DNA of 64,000 nucleotides from an uncultured Olsenella sp. (GCA_900314535.1 OMVT01000012.1:1-64000), one strand, 5' to 3'. Positions 35,194-43,772 are shown, numbered from the stretch's first letter. Notes: generated by a model from the sequence alone, not told the origin. Translations and numbers: made by a program.

Positions 35194-35817
35194 ATGCAGA
35201 TAGCGTCAGACGGAGAGGCCCTTGTGCCTGCACTCGAGGAGCTGGTCTCGAGGGAGCATCCAGTCCTCATCGGTTCTGCTGTCGATGCAGACGAGAGGCC
35301 CCGGACAGACGAAGTGTGGCTCAATGGCTTCGATGGGGAGGGCCTCGCCTTTGCCGTGCGCGCAGGCACGGCGCTCTCATCGTCTCTTCGCCATAGGCGC
35401 TATGTCTCGGCGATGGGAGACGTCGTATGGGAGGGAAGGCCTGCGTTCGTGGGATTTGCAGGACGTGTGCATGAGCTCTCCCAGAGCGACCTTTCGCTTC
35501 GCCTCAGGGAGGCAGGCACGGATGCGGACAGCGTCCTTGCAGGAGGCTATGGGAGCCTTGCCGGCTTTGTCCTCTTCGATGGACGGGGAATACTTCGCCA
35601 GAATGGCACCGAATGGAAGTTCGGCGTCGGCACAGCAGAGCCGCCTGCAACGTATTACGTCACGAACTCCTGCACAGGCTGCGGCATCTGTGTCGTGGCC
35701 TGCCCGCAGCTTGCGATAGATCTCACGAAGAGCCCGGTCATGATCAGCCAGCCACGCTGCATCCATTGCGGCACCTGCTTCGAGAGCTGCCCGAATCATG
35801 CCATCATCAGGCTCTAG
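35194..35817 (+). CDS. PNPOx-like domain fused to a two-cluster ferredoxin domain
   Basis: A 207-residue protein. Residues 1-145 form a flavin split-barrel like that of pyridoxamine phosphate oxidase relatives (VLIGSAVDADERPRTDEVWL ... YVSAMGDVVWEGRPAF). Residues 155-207 carry two [4Fe-4S] motifs, CTGCGICVVACP and CIHCGTCFESCP. It could pass electrons between ferredoxin and a flavin-bound partner. GAGAGGTGACCC precedes the ATG. MurI starts 14 bp downstream, so the genes are likely co-transcribed. Confidence 0.82.
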   Translation: MQIASDGEALVPALEELVSREHPVLIGSAVDADERPRTDEVWLNGFDGEGLAFAVRAGTALSSSLRHRRYVSAMGDVVWEGRPAFVGFAGRVHELSQSDLSLRLREAGTDADSVLAGGYGSLAGFVLFDGRGILRQNGTEWKFGVGTAEPPATYYVTNSCTGCGICVVACPQLAIDLTKSPVMISQPRCIHCGTCFESCPNHAIIRL

Positions 35818-35830
35818 CAGAAGGAAGGTC

Positions 35831-36613
35831 ATGGGTTCCATGGGACAACATGAGGGATGGGTCGGTGTCTTCGATTCGGGCGTCGGCGGCATCAGCGTGC
35901 TCGAGCATCTCGTGCGCGAGCTTCCGCATGAGCGCTTCCTCTTCTTTGGGGACTCGGCGAATGCACCGTACGGAGAGAAGACGGACGAAGAGGTCATGAA
36001 GCTCTCCCGTGCCATCGTGGAGTACATGGTGCATGAAGGCTGCAAGGCCATTGTCATTGCCTGCAATACAGCGACCTCGGTCGCGGCGGCGACGCTTCGT
36101 GCCGAGTATCCAGATCTTCCGATCATCGGCGTCGAGCCAGCGCTCAAGCCGGCAACGCTTGCTCCGAAGCACAGAAGAGTGCTGGTCATGGCAACACCGG
36201 TGACGCTCAGACTCGACAAGTACCATCAGCTCGCAGCTACCTGGGGCTCCGACTCCGAAGTCATCTCCCAGCCCTGTCCGGGGCTTGCGGCAAGGATAGA
36301 GCATGGCAACCTCGATGCTCCCGACCTCACAGAGCTCATCGAGCGCCTCGTCGGCCAGTATGCCGGAACGGTCGATTCCGTCGTGCTGGGGTGCACGCAC
36401 TATCCCTTCGTGGCTCGTCAGATCCGCTCGGTCGTCGGCGATGTGCCGCTCTTCGAATCGGGTGCCGGCACGGCGCGCGAGCTCAGGCGCCGTCTCGAGG
36501 AGACGGGCAGGCTTGCGCCTGCGTCGCAGGAAGGCACGGTCGAGTTCCGGTCGAGCAGGAATACGCCGGAGGAGCTTGCGCTCTACCGCTGGTTCTTCGC
36601 ACAGGAGGTATAG
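35831..36613 (+). CDS. murI: Glutamate racemase MurI
   Basis: A 260-residue racemase making D-glutamate for peptidoglycan. It shows GVFDSGVGGISVLEHL, the catalytic cysteines in IACNTATSVA (about residue 78) and LGCTHYPF (about 187), and FFGDSANAPYGEK. GAAGGAAGGTC precedes the ATG; a second in-frame ATG lies nine bases on. The next gene starts after a 2-bp gap, so it is translationally linked to a HAD phosphatase. Confidence 0.95.
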   Translation: MGSMGQHEGWVGVFDSGVGGISVLEHLVRELPHERFLFFGDSANAPYGEKTDEEVMKLSRAIVEYMVHEGCKAIVIACNTATSVAAATLRAEYPDLPIIGVEPALKPATLAPKHRRVLVMATPVTLRLDKYHQLAATWGSDSEVISQPCPGLAARIEHGNLDAPDLTELIERLVGQYAGTVDSVVLGCTHYPFVARQIRSVVGDVPLFESGAGTARELRRRLEETGRLAPASQEGTVEFRSSRNTPEELALYRWFFAQEV

Positions 36614-36615
36614 GC

Positions 36616-37290
36616 ATGATCCAGGGCGCAATCTTCGATATGGATGGCCTCATGGTCGACTCCGAGCGCGTCTGGTGTGCCCAGTGGCCCCAGGTCTGCG
36701 AAGAGGCGGGAGTGCCCTATCGCCCTGAAGTCGCAGACAGGACGCGCGGCACGACGGACGAGCGGGGAGCTGAAATCCTCGAGGAAATCTATAGCGACAT
36801 CAAGGATGTCGACGGGGCGCAGATGATCAGAAGGCTTCATGAGCTTGCAGGCGTCGTCTTCAGGACCCAGGGTGTTCCGGCAAAGCCTGGCCTCTTCGAA
36901 CTCATGAACTATCTCGGCGGCTGGCATATACCCTGCGCCGTGGCGTCATCTTCTCCGCTCGAGCTCATCCATCTCCACCTCGGCCATCTCGGGCTCGAAG
37001 GAGCTTACCAGGCCATCGTGAGCGGCAGGGATTCCGGCATCGCGCACAGCAAGCCGGCACCCGATATCTTCCTCGAGGCAGCGCGACAGCTTGGGGTAGA
37101 GCCCGAGCGCACGCTTGTGCTCGAGGATTCCTACTCGGGTGTCAAGGCAGGAGCCGCAGGGCATTTCATAACCATCATGGTGCCCGATCTCTCGCCCGTG
37201 ACAGATGAGATGCGAGGCATGGCATCCTACATCTGCCAGGACCTGGCCGAGGTCGCAGACCTTCTGGACCAGGGCTTCATCGATGCCTGA
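36616..37290 (+). CDS. HAD-IA phosphatase, beta-phosphoglucomutase-like
   Basis: A 224-residue HAD protein with a small helical cap. Motif I FDMDGLMVDSERVW is of the DxDGLxxDSE type found in beta-phosphoglucomutase and YcjU/DOG phosphatases; motif II is AVASSSPLELIHLHL, motif III SKPAPDIFLEAAR, motif IV VLEDSYSGVKAG. It hydrolyses or isomerises a sugar phosphate of unknown identity. Two bases separate it from murI. Confidence 0.88.
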   Translation: MIQGAIFDMDGLMVDSERVWCAQWPQVCEEAGVPYRPEVADRTRGTTDERGAEILEEIYSDIKDVDGAQMIRRLHELAGVVFRTQGVPAKPGLFELMNYLGGWHIPCAVASSSPLELIHLHLGHLGLEGAYQAIVSGRDSGIAHSKPAPDIFLEAARQLGVEPERTLVLEDSYSGVKAGAAGHFITIMVPDLSPVTDEMRGMASYICQDLAEVADLLDQGFIDA

Positions 37291-37326
37291 TTGAGACTTC
37301 TCTCAGCTTCATAGGCGTTCCGTGTC

Positions 37327-37361
37327 GGTTTCCTGCCGATCCTAAGGGCCGGCAGGAAACC
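37327..37361 (+). terminator. Hairpin after the murI-HAD operon
   Basis: GGTTTCCTGCCG pairs perfectly with CGGCAGGAAACC. It lacks a good T tract, so termination is probable but not certain. Confidence 0.55.
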
Positions 37362-37410
37362 TGCCTCAAGAGGCGATTATGGAGTGTGGCATCCTCATCG
37401 AAAGGAACAC

Positions 37411-37851
37411 ATGAACAGGAAGACCTATATCGTTCTCATGATCGTCTCTGCGGTTGTTGCCGTGCTCTCGCTTGCCATGGTCCTCTGGACGCATATGTCC
37501 GAGAGCGCCTACGAGTCGCTCGTCACGGCCTCCATGGGCCTGCAGCTTGCCTATATCGTCTCTTCGCCCCTGCTTGTCGAGAGCATCGCCTTTGCCGGCA
37601 TGATCACGCTCGTGCATCTCGGGCACCTGCGCCTCGGCAAGACCCAGAGGATCGTCTCGCTTGTGCTTGGCTGCGTGCTTACGCTCTTCGTCGTCGCAGG
37701 CTCGCTCGTGGCAGCATATCTGCCGTCGGCCCTTCAGGTCGTGGTCGTCGTCTGCGTCCTCATTGCGGCCCAGTACCCGCTCTGCATGATTGTACCTGCC
37801 CTCATGCTCGGATTTGGCCTTGCGCTTCCGAAGGAGCAGGCAGAGGCCTAG
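37411..37851 (+). CDS. Four-helix membrane protein, unknown
   Basis: A 146-residue integral membrane protein with four predicted helices (YIVLMIVSAVVAVLSLAMVL; AYIVSSPLLVESIAFAGMIT; IVSLVLGCVLTLFVVAGSLV; VVVVVCVLIAAQYPLCMIV). No charged motif or family was recognised. CGAAAGGAACAC precedes the ATG. Stand-alone, before the cysK regulatory region. Confidence 0.65.
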   Translation: MNRKTYIVLMIVSAVVAVLSLAMVLWTHMSESAYESLVTASMGLQLAYIVSSPLLVESIAFAGMITLVHLGHLRLGKTQRIVSLVLGCVLTLFVVAGSLVAAYLPSALQVVVVVCVLIAAQYPLCMIVPALMLGFGLALPKEQAEA

Positions 37852-37868
37852 GCCCGATCTGGGCTGGT

Positions 37869-37935
37869 TTAATTCCTCTATGTAACTAGGAATTAACAGA
37901 GCAATCCCATATTCCCACTTGAATGGTAGGAATAT
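37869..37935 (+). promoter_or_regulatory. Two operator-like dyads upstream of cysK
   Basis: TTAATTCCT...AGGAATTAA (37869-37896, 9-bp arms, 10-bp spacer) and ATATTCC...GGAATAT (37909-37935, 7-bp arms, 13-bp spacer) share an ATTCC/GGAAT half site. Rrf2-family cysteine regulators such as CymR bind sites with GGAAT-type half sites, so a cysteine-responsive repressor is plausible, but none is encoded here. A similar dyad occurs at 43757. Confidence 0.6.
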
Positions 37936-38036
37936 AAGTGCCATTCTGTACACAACGAGCTTGCAGGCCATCCAGGACTTGTGTCCCCGGCCAAACCACC
38001 CTCGTATCCAGCAGATAGCAACAGAAAGGCACGAAC

Positions 38037-38948
38037 ATGAAGGTCGCAAAGCACGTCGAGGCACTGATTGGCACCACCCCGCTTGTGGACCTCTCCGCCC
38101 TCGTCGACGGCAAGGCTACGATTCTCGGCAAGTACGAGGCAACGAACCCTGGCGGATCTGTGAAGGACCGTATCGCGAAGGCCATCCTCGATGCCGCAGA
38201 GGCAGACGGCACCCTGAAGCCAGGAGGCACGGTCATCGAGCCGACGAGCGGCAACACCGGTGTCGGTCTTGCCATGCTTTCCGCAGCGCGTGGCTACCAT
38301 ATGATCCTCGTGATGCCTGAGACGATGTCCATCGAGCGCCGCAAGCTTGCTGCCTCCTATGGTGCAGAGATCGTCCTCACGCCGGGCAAGGATGGCATGA
38401 AGGGCGCCATCGCAAAGGCAGACGAGCTCAAGGCCCAGACGCCGGGCGCAATCGTTGCCGGCCAGTTCGTGAACCCTGCAAACCCGCGTGCCCACTACAA
38501 GACGACCGGCCCCGAGATCTGGCGCGACACCGAAGGCACCGTCGATGCAGTCGTCGCAGGCGTCGGCACGGGCGGCACGATTTCCGGCACCGCGAAGTTC
38601 CTGAAGGAGCAGAAGGCTTCCGTCAAGGGCATCGCTGTCGAGCCGGCAGAGTCTGCTGTGCTCGAGGGCAAGCCGGCAGGCCCCCACAAGATTCAGGGCA
38701 TCGGTGCTGGCTTCATCCCGAAGACCTATGATGCCTCCGTCGTGGACGAGGTCGTGCCTATCGCTTCCCAGACTGCAATCGACACGAAGAAGAAGCTCTC
38801 CGACGACTTCGGCATCCTCGTCGGCATCTCCTCCGGCGCTGCTGTCGCTGCCGCCGTCGAGCTTGGCAACCGTCCCGAGTATGCTGGCAAGACGATTGTC
38901 GCGATCATGCCGGATACCGGCGAGCGCTATCTCTCCATGGACCTCTAA
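38037..38948 (+). CDS. cysK: Cysteine synthase CysK (O-acetylserine sulfhydrylase)
   Basis: A 303-residue PLP enzyme converting O-acetylserine and sulfide to cysteine. The PLP lysine lies in NPGGSVKDRIAKAI, the substrate loop is PTSGNTGVGLAM and the phosphate loop GVGTGGTISGTAKFL. GAAAGGCACGAAC precedes the ATG. The serine acetyltransferase gene follows 269 bp downstream with its own promoter; the pair makes a complete serine-to-cysteine route. Control through the upstream dyads is likely. Confidence 0.97.
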   Translation: MKVAKHVEALIGTTPLVDLSALVDGKATILGKYEATNPGGSVKDRIAKAILDAAEADGTLKPGGTVIEPTSGNTGVGLAMLSAARGYHMILVMPETMSIERRKLAASYGAEIVLTPGKDGMKGAIAKADELKAQTPGAIVAGQFVNPANPRAHYKTTGPEIWRDTEGTVDAVVAGVGTGGTISGTAKFLKEQKASVKGIAVEPAESAVLEGKPAGPHKIQGIGAGFIPKTYDASVVDEVVPIASQTAIDTKKKLSDDFGILVGISSGAAVAAAVELGNRPEYAGKTIVAIMPDTGERYLSMDL

Positions 38949-39029
38949 AGCAGATATGCACAGATGGGGGAGGGCAGCCTGCATCGCAGGATGCCCTCCC
39001 TCTTCTTGGCTCGAGACGTGCTGCTCCTG

Positions 39030-39077
39030 TTGACCGGAGTGCCCTTCGAGCGGTATAACTGTCTCTGAAATACCGCT
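39030..39077 (+). promoter_or_regulatory. Promoter with overlapping operator dyad before cysE
   Basis: TTGACC (39030-39035), an 18-bp spacer and TATAAC (39054-39059) form a good vegetative promoter. AGCGGTAT (39049-39056) and ATACCGCT (39070-39077) form a perfect dyad covering the -10 and the likely start point, the position of a repressor site. The half site differs from that of cysK. Confidence 0.6.
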
Positions 39078-39217
39078 TCGCAAGTATGATTTAGAAAGGC
39101 CGGTGCTCGATGCAAAGGGCTGGCAGGAGACAGACGGGAGCCGCCTTGGGCCATGTGCCAGGCGCGCTCTGTATATCCCGCTAGGTCATATCGGCACGTT
39201 CGGCAAGGAGGCTGCCA

Positions 39218-39976
39218 GTGGCTGAAGCTGTTGCAGCAGCGGAATGCGGCATTTTCTCTGGAGAGGCAATGAATGCAGATGAGAGGGGCTTCCTCGAAGC
39301 TCCGGAAGATATGAGCCGTGAACACGGCAAGATCGGCCTTATCAAGATGATGGAGGAGGATGCACGTGCGGTCGTCGCACGCGATCCTTCGGTGTCGTCT
39401 GTGCATGAGGTCGTGTTCTTTGCGGCGGGCCTGCGTGCGGTCTGGGCCTATAGGCGCCAGCATTGGCTGTGGACCCACGGCATGCATTCGCTTGCCATGT
39501 GGTCGCAGAGCCATACGCGCAAGCGCTATGCCATCGATATCCATCCTGCCGCTACGATCGGCAGGCGTTTCGTGATCGACCACGGCATCGGCATCGTTAT
39601 CGGCTCCACCGCCATCCTGGGCGATGACTGCATGCTCTATCAGGGCGTGACCTTGGGCATGACAGGACACCATGCTGGCAAGCGCCATCCTACCCTCGGC
39701 AACAATGTGATGGTCGGCGCGCGTGCAACGGTGCTCGGAGCGATCACGATAGGGGACAACGTGAAGGTCGGCGCGAATGCGGTCGTGCTCGAGGATGTCC
39801 CGGCCAATGTCACGGTTGCAGGCATCCCAGCCCACATCGTGAAGGATCATCGCTGCTGGGAGATGCCCCAGTTCTCGCTCGTGGACGGCGAGGCTGCGGT
39901 GAAGAGCCTCTTGGGCGAGGAGAAGGGCAATACCCTCGACGACGATGAGAACAAGCGCTGGTCCTGTGCACTCTGA
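39218..39976 (+). CDS. cysE: Serine O-acetyltransferase CysE/EpsC
   Basis: A 252-residue acetyltransferase with a left-handed beta helix of hexapeptide repeats (IDIHPAATIGRRFVIDHGIG, TLGNNVMVGARATVLGAITI). The catalytic HPAATIG His and DHGIG loop are intact. It makes O-acetylserine for CysK. A GTG start follows GGAGGCTGCCA. The N-terminal 35 residues extend beyond short EpsC-type enzymes, and the C-terminus ends ENKRWSCAL rather than the usual CysK-binding Ile. Confidence 0.93.
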   Translation: MAEAVAAAECGIFSGEAMNADERGFLEAPEDMSREHGKIGLIKMMEEDARAVVARDPSVSSVHEVVFFAAGLRAVWAYRRQHWLWTHGMHSLAMWSQSHTRKRYAIDIHPAATIGRRFVIDHGIGIVIGSTAILGDDCMLYQGVTLGMTGHHAGKRHPTLGNNVMVGARATVLGAITIGDNVKVGANAVVLEDVPANVTVAGIPAHIVKDHRCWEMPQFSLVDGEAAVKSLLGEEKGNTLDDDENKRWSCAL

Positions 39977-40113
39977 CAGCTTGCTTGAGCCTCGCTGAAA
40001 TAGTTTCCGTCTGTTTACAGGTCCGAGACATCTCCGGACTTGCACGTACCATAGCCACAACTCGATAGTCCGCTGCAGGGGATATCTGCAGCTATCCTTG
40101 AAAGCGAGGTTCC

Positions 40114-41145
40114 ATGTCTGCAAATTTCAAGAGGCGCCTTCCCATCCCGCAGGATCTCAAGAAGGAGATGCCGCTTTCCGATGAGAGCGCCGAGCGCAAG
40201 AAGGCAGTCGACGCCGAGGTTGCCTCGATCATCCGTGGCGAGTCTGACAAGAAGCTCATCATCGTCGGCCCCTGCTCTGCCGACAACGAGGACGCCGTGC
40301 TCGACTACGCGAGCCGTCTTGCCGTGCTCCAGCAGTGCGTCCAGGACAAGCTCGTCATCGTCATGCGCGTCTACACGAACAAGCCGCGCACGAACGGCAC
40401 CGGCTACAAGGGCCTTCTGCACCAGCCCGATCCCGAAGGGGCACCCGACCTGCTCGAGGGCCTCAAGGCCATCCGCCACATGCACCTGCGCGTCATCGAG
40501 GAGACGGGCCTCTTCACGGCTGACGAGATGCTCTACCCGGAGAATGACCGCTTCCTGAACGACCTTCTGGCCTATGTCGCCGTCGGTGCCCGCTCGGTCG
40601 AGAACCAGCAGCACCGTCTTGTCGCCTCTGGCTGCGAGGTTCCTGTCGGCATGAAGAACCCGACGGGTGGCTCCATGTCCGTGATGCTGAACTCCGTCTA
40701 TGCAGCCCAGCATCCGCAGACCTTCATCTACCGCAACTGGGAGGTCGAGACAACCGGCAACCCGCTTGCTCACTGCATCCTGCGCGGATACCGCGGCCTC
40801 GACGATATCAACTACCCGAACTACCACTATGAGTACCTCGAGCGCCTCGCTGCTGCCTACGAGGAGAACGAGAAGTACCAGAATCCGGCTGTCATCATTG
40901 ACACGAACCACGACAACTCGGGCAAGCGTCCTCTCGAACAGATTCGCATCTGCAACGAGGTCCTCGATTCCGCCCACAGGAACGAGGCCATCGGCAAGCT
41001 CTTCCGTGGCTTCATGATCGAGTCCTACATCGAGGACGGCAACCAGCCTATCGGCGGCGGCGTGTATGGCAAGTCCATCACGGATCCCTGCCTCGGCTGG
41101 GCAAAGACGCAGAACCTCATCATGCACATTGCAGACCGCATCTAG
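40114..41145 (+). CDS. aroG: 3-deoxy-7-phosphoheptulonate synthase, class I
   Basis: A 343-residue AroFGH-type DAHP synthase, first enzyme of the shikimate pathway. Marks are LIIVGPCSADNEDAVLDYAS, RVYTNKPRTNGTGYKGLL, GARSVENQQHR, and DTNHDNSGKRP with metal ligands. Feedback specificity (Phe, Tyr or Trp) cannot be told, so the symbol is by family. GCGAGGTTCC precedes the ATG; a hairpin GCTGCAG/CTGCAGC lies at about 40070-40094 in the leader, with no aromatic leader peptide visible. A terminator follows. Confidence 0.93.
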   Translation: MSANFKRRLPIPQDLKKEMPLSDESAERKKAVDAEVASIIRGESDKKLIIVGPCSADNEDAVLDYASRLAVLQQCVQDKLVIVMRVYTNKPRTNGTGYKGLLHQPDPEGAPDLLEGLKAIRHMHLRVIEETGLFTADEMLYPENDRFLNDLLAYVAVGARSVENQQHRLVASGCEVPVGMKNPTGGSMSVMLNSVYAAQHPQTFIYRNWEVETTGNPLAHCILRGYRGLDDINYPNYHYEYLERLAAAYEENEKYQNPAVIIDTNHDNSGKRPLEQIRICNEVLDSAHRNEAIGKLFRGFMIESYIEDGNQPIGGGVYGKSITDPCLGWAKTQNLIMHIADRI

Positions 41146-41168
41146 CATCTGTTTCCCAAGATCTTGCA

Positions 41169-41201
41169 GGGAGGCTGGCTTTCGGGCTGGCCTCCTTTTC
41201 T
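41169..41201 (+). terminator. Intrinsic terminator of DAHP synthase gene
   Basis: GGAGGC pairs with GCCTCC, with a partly paired 14-nt interior, followed by TTTTCT. Confidence 0.75.
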
Positions 41202-41310
41202 GTGCTTGGGCATTCCGTGCATGCGATGCCGGAAGTGCGTGTTGCGGGTAGGATAGGGGAGCATACAAGCGGCAGCATGCGCTGCCAAAGACAAGAAGGA
41301 GCATGATTCT

Positions 41311-42807
41311 ATGCCTTGCACAACCCTTCTGATCGGCAAGAAGGCCTCCTACGACGGCTCCACGATCGTGGCCAGGAACGAGGATTCAGAATCGGGCAGC
41401 TTCTGCCCGAAGCGCTTTGTCGTCGTGCATCCCGAAGAGCAGCCGCGCCACTACGTCTCGAAGATTGCCCATCTCGCAATCGAGCTTCCTGACAACCCGG
41501 AGCGCTACACGGCGCTGCCGAATGCCATCCTCGACGAGGGTATCTGGGCTGAGGCTGGCGTGAACGAGAGCAATGTCTCCATGAGCGCAACGGAGACCCT
41601 CACGACGAACGAGCGTGTGCTCGGCGCCGACCCCTTCGTCGTCTACAAGCCGGCAAAGGGCACGGAAGGCGAAGAGGGCTATGAGCCTGAGGTCGCAGGC
41701 GGCATCGGCGAGGAGGACATGGTCACGATCGTCCTTCCCTACATCAAGAGCGCACGCGAGGGCGTGAAGCGCCTCGGCGCCCTTCTCGAGCAGTATGGCA
41801 CCTATGAGATGAACGGCATCGCCTTCTCCGATGCGGACGAGATCTGGTGGCTCGAGACGGTGGGCGGACACCACTGGATCGCAAAGCGCGTCCCGGACGA
41901 TGCCTATGTGACGATGCCGAACCAGCTTGGCATCGATGCCTTCGACTTCGATGATGCCTTCGGCGCCCAGAAGGACTACCTGTGCTCTGCTGACATGAGG
42001 GAGTTCGTGGAGAAGAACCACCTCGACCTCACGCTCGGAGACGGCCTCATGAATCCGCGCGATGCCTTCGGCTCGCACTCCGATTCCGACCACGTCTACA
42101 ACACGCCGCGTGCCTGGGCCATGCAGCGCTTCCTCAATCCCCATGCCCTCAAGTGGGACGGACCGGATGCCGATCTCACGCCGGAAGCGGATGACATCCC
42201 CTGGAGCCGCGTGCCGGAGCGCAAGCTCACGATCGAGGACGTGAAGTATGCCCTGTCCCTGCACTATCAGGGCACGCCCTTCGACCCCTACAGCCGCCGC
42301 GGCGACGAGAGACGTGGCATGTATCGTCCTATCGGCATCAACCGCAACAGCCAGCTCTCTGTCGTGCAGCTGCGCCCCTATGGGCCTGAAGCGTGCCGTG
42401 CTGTCCAGTGGATTGCCTTCGGCAGCAATGTCTTCAATGCGCTCGTGCCGTTCTACACGAATGTGCGGACGACGCCTGCCTATCTCGAGAAGACGGATGC
42501 CCACGTCACGACCGAGTGCTTCTACTGGGAGAACCGCATCATTGCAGCGCTTGCCGATGCACACTTCCATGATGCAGCAGCAGATGTCGAGCGCTACCAG
42601 GAGAAGGTCGGCGGTATGGGACATGCCATGCTCCACGAGACAGATGCTGCTGTGGAGAAGGGCACAGACGATGTCCAGGCTGTGCTCGAGGCAGCCAACC
42701 AGAAGATGGCTGACGAGCTCAAGGAAGAGACGGATGCGCTCCTCTCGAAGGTCCTCTTCTTCGCAAGCATGGGCATGAAGAACAGCTTCTCGAAGGATGA
42801 CATGTAG
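41311..42807 (+). CDS. C69-family dipeptidase (PepD type)
   Basis: A 498-residue Ntn-hydrolase. After MP, Cys3 is the expected N-terminal nucleophile exposed by processing (MPCTTLLIGKKASYDGSTIV). EDMVTIVLPYIKSAREGVKR, WWLETVGGHHWIAKRVPDD and FGSHSDSDHVYNTPR are typical of PepD/C69. These enzymes cleave dipeptides of broad specificity, in keeping with a peptide-based diet. AAGAAGGAGCATGATTCT contains the SD. Monocistronic, with a terminator after it. Confidence 0.93.
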   Translation: MPCTTLLIGKKASYDGSTIVARNEDSESGSFCPKRFVVVHPEEQPRHYVSKIAHLAIELPDNPERYTALPNAILDEGIWAEAGVNESNVSMSATETLTTNERVLGADPFVVYKPAKGTEGEEGYEPEVAGGIGEEDMVTIVLPYIKSAREGVKRLGALLEQYGTYEMNGIAFSDADEIWWLETVGGHHWIAKRVPDDAYVTMPNQLGIDAFDFDDAFGAQKDYLCSADMREFVEKNHLDLTLGDGLMNPRDAFGSHSDSDHVYNTPRAWAMQRFLNPHALKWDGPDADLTPEADDIPWSRVPERKLTIEDVKYALSLHYQGTPFDPYSRRGDERRGMYRPIGINRNSQLSVVQLRPYGPEACRAVQWIAFGSNVFNALVPFYTNVRTTPAYLEKTDAHVTTECFYWENRIIAALADAHFHDAAADVERYQEKVGGMGHAMLHETDAAVEKGTDDVQAVLEAANQKMADELKEETDALLSKVLFFASMGMKNSFSKDDM

Positions 42808-42838
42808 GATCTTTCGGAGAGCAGAGAGGCAGTGCCTG

Positions 42839-42870
42839 AAGGCGCCTGGATTTATCCGGGCGCCTTTTCT
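42839..42870 (+). terminator. Intrinsic terminator of C69 dipeptidase gene
   Basis: AAGGCGCCTGGA pairs with TCCGGGCGCCTT around TTTA, followed by TTCT. The next 200 bp include an AT-rich patch (42880-42925) that may hold the promoter of the following gene. Confidence 0.85.
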
Positions 42871-43078
42871 GAAAGCTTTCTAAAAATGTATATACGAGCT
42901 TGTCCGATATAACATATCTGCATCTTTTTTTGGGGCGGTATCGAACCGCTTACGGAAAAGTACCGGCCGCCGGCCCATCGCTGTTCAATCTTTTACGCCT
43001 CCGAAATGAGTTTTGGCCAAACTAAGGGGCAGCGAGGGGCGAGAGTCATGGCCGGAACGAAAAGAAGGAGGAAGTGCC

Positions 43079-43573
43079 ATGTCATCCGCAGAGAAACGCT
43101 TTCAATCCTTTATCCGCAAACTCGATAACAGCGATTATGTGTATGACGTGCTGAGGATGGGGCCATCTCCCATTGTCTCGGTCGTCTTCGGAGCCAAGCC
43201 ACGCTCGGGCCATTCGAAGGTCTTCGAGCATGTCGGCAAGAAGCAGCTGCCTCAGCTCTATGTCTATGCCATCTTTTCCAAGGACGGGGAAGAAGTGCAC
43301 TTCCAGACGTCCCCGCTGGTGCGCGTTCCCCAGAACCAGCGCTCCCAGGCGCTTTCGGTATGCAATGCCGCCAACAACCAGCAGCGCTGGATCAAGTTCA
43401 ATCTGAACTCCTCCGACTACATCGTCGGACACTACGATCTTCTGCTCCAGGGCCATGGTGCAAGCGATGCCTGCGTCACGATCGCTCAGCGTGTGGCCGA
43501 TGTGGTCGACGAGACCCTGCCGCTCCTCCAAAGCTGCCTTGAGCAGGATGCCTCCGAAGAGGAAGTCGCCTAA
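43079..43573 (+). CDS. YbjN-like domain protein
   Basis: A 164-residue soluble protein with the alpha/beta pattern of YbjN/T3SS-chaperone-like proteins (YVYAIFSKDGEEVHFQTSPL, NAANNQQRWIKFNLNSSDYI, HYDLLLQGHGASDACVTIAQ). In enterobacteria YbjN modulates stress and motility; here no function is known. ATG 43079 is preceded by AAGGAGGAAGTGCC; the longer frame upstream lacks an SD. It ends at a strong terminator. Confidence 0.68.
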   Translation: MSSAEKRFQSFIRKLDNSDYVYDVLRMGPSPIVSVVFGAKPRSGHSKVFEHVGKKQLPQLYVYAIFSKDGEEVHFQTSPLVRVPQNQRSQALSVCNAANNQQRWIKFNLNSSDYIVGHYDLLLQGHGASDACVTIAQRVADVVDETLPLLQSCLEQDASEEEVA

Positions 43574-43594
43574 GGAAAAGTCCATCTGCAGGAG

Positions 43595-43641
43595 AGCACT
43601 GGAATCCGGAGCATGCCGAAGCTCCGGAAACCAGTGCTTTT
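43595..43641 (+). terminator. Intrinsic terminator of YbjN-like gene
   Basis: AGCACTGG/CCAGTGCT and TCCGGAGC/GCTCCGGA form a long stem with a symmetric AA/AA internal loop, followed by TTTTCC. Confidence 0.9.
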
Positions 43642-43666
43642 CCATATCTCGATGCTCTCTCGGCAT

Positions 43667-43772
43667 AAAAAAGATCCAGCAGGGAGAGGGTCTGCTGGAT
43701 CTCGGACACGTCTGTGTCCCTGGGAATGGGCTCTGAAACGAGGGGGAAGGAAGAGCTAATTCCCATCTGATG
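43667..43772 (-). ncRNA. Candidate small RNA, about 105 nt
   Basis: On the minus strand a consensus promoter (TTGACA, 17-bp spacer, TTTAAT) is followed about 105 nt later by a textbook terminator: AGATCCAGCAG/CTGCTGGATCT with 11 bp and six T. Between them no reading frame has an SD. The 5' part is single-stranded and CU-rich (CTCTTCCTTCCCCCTC), complementary to Shine-Dalgarno-like GGGGGAAGGAAGAG; then comes hairpin GGACAC-AGAC-GTGTCC and the terminator. This is the build of a trans-acting small RNA that binds ribosome sites. Transcript ends are estimates. Confidence 0.6.

Noticed and set aside
39112-39184. Cysteine-responsive leader peptide before cysE (MQRAGRRQTGAALG ...)
   Set aside because: It contains one Cys codon only, no adjacent terminator and no conserved structure that I can see.
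42900-42965. T7 tract and GCGGT/ACCGC hairpin as a terminator
   Set aside because: The T tract precedes the hairpin on the plus strand and becomes an A tract on the minus strand, so it suits termination in neither direction.
43476-43766. Minus-strand frame starting MGISSSFPLVSEPIP through the small-RNA region
   Set aside because: It begins at an ATG with no SD, reads through a textbook terminator with six T, and then enters sequence antisense to the YbjN-like gene.
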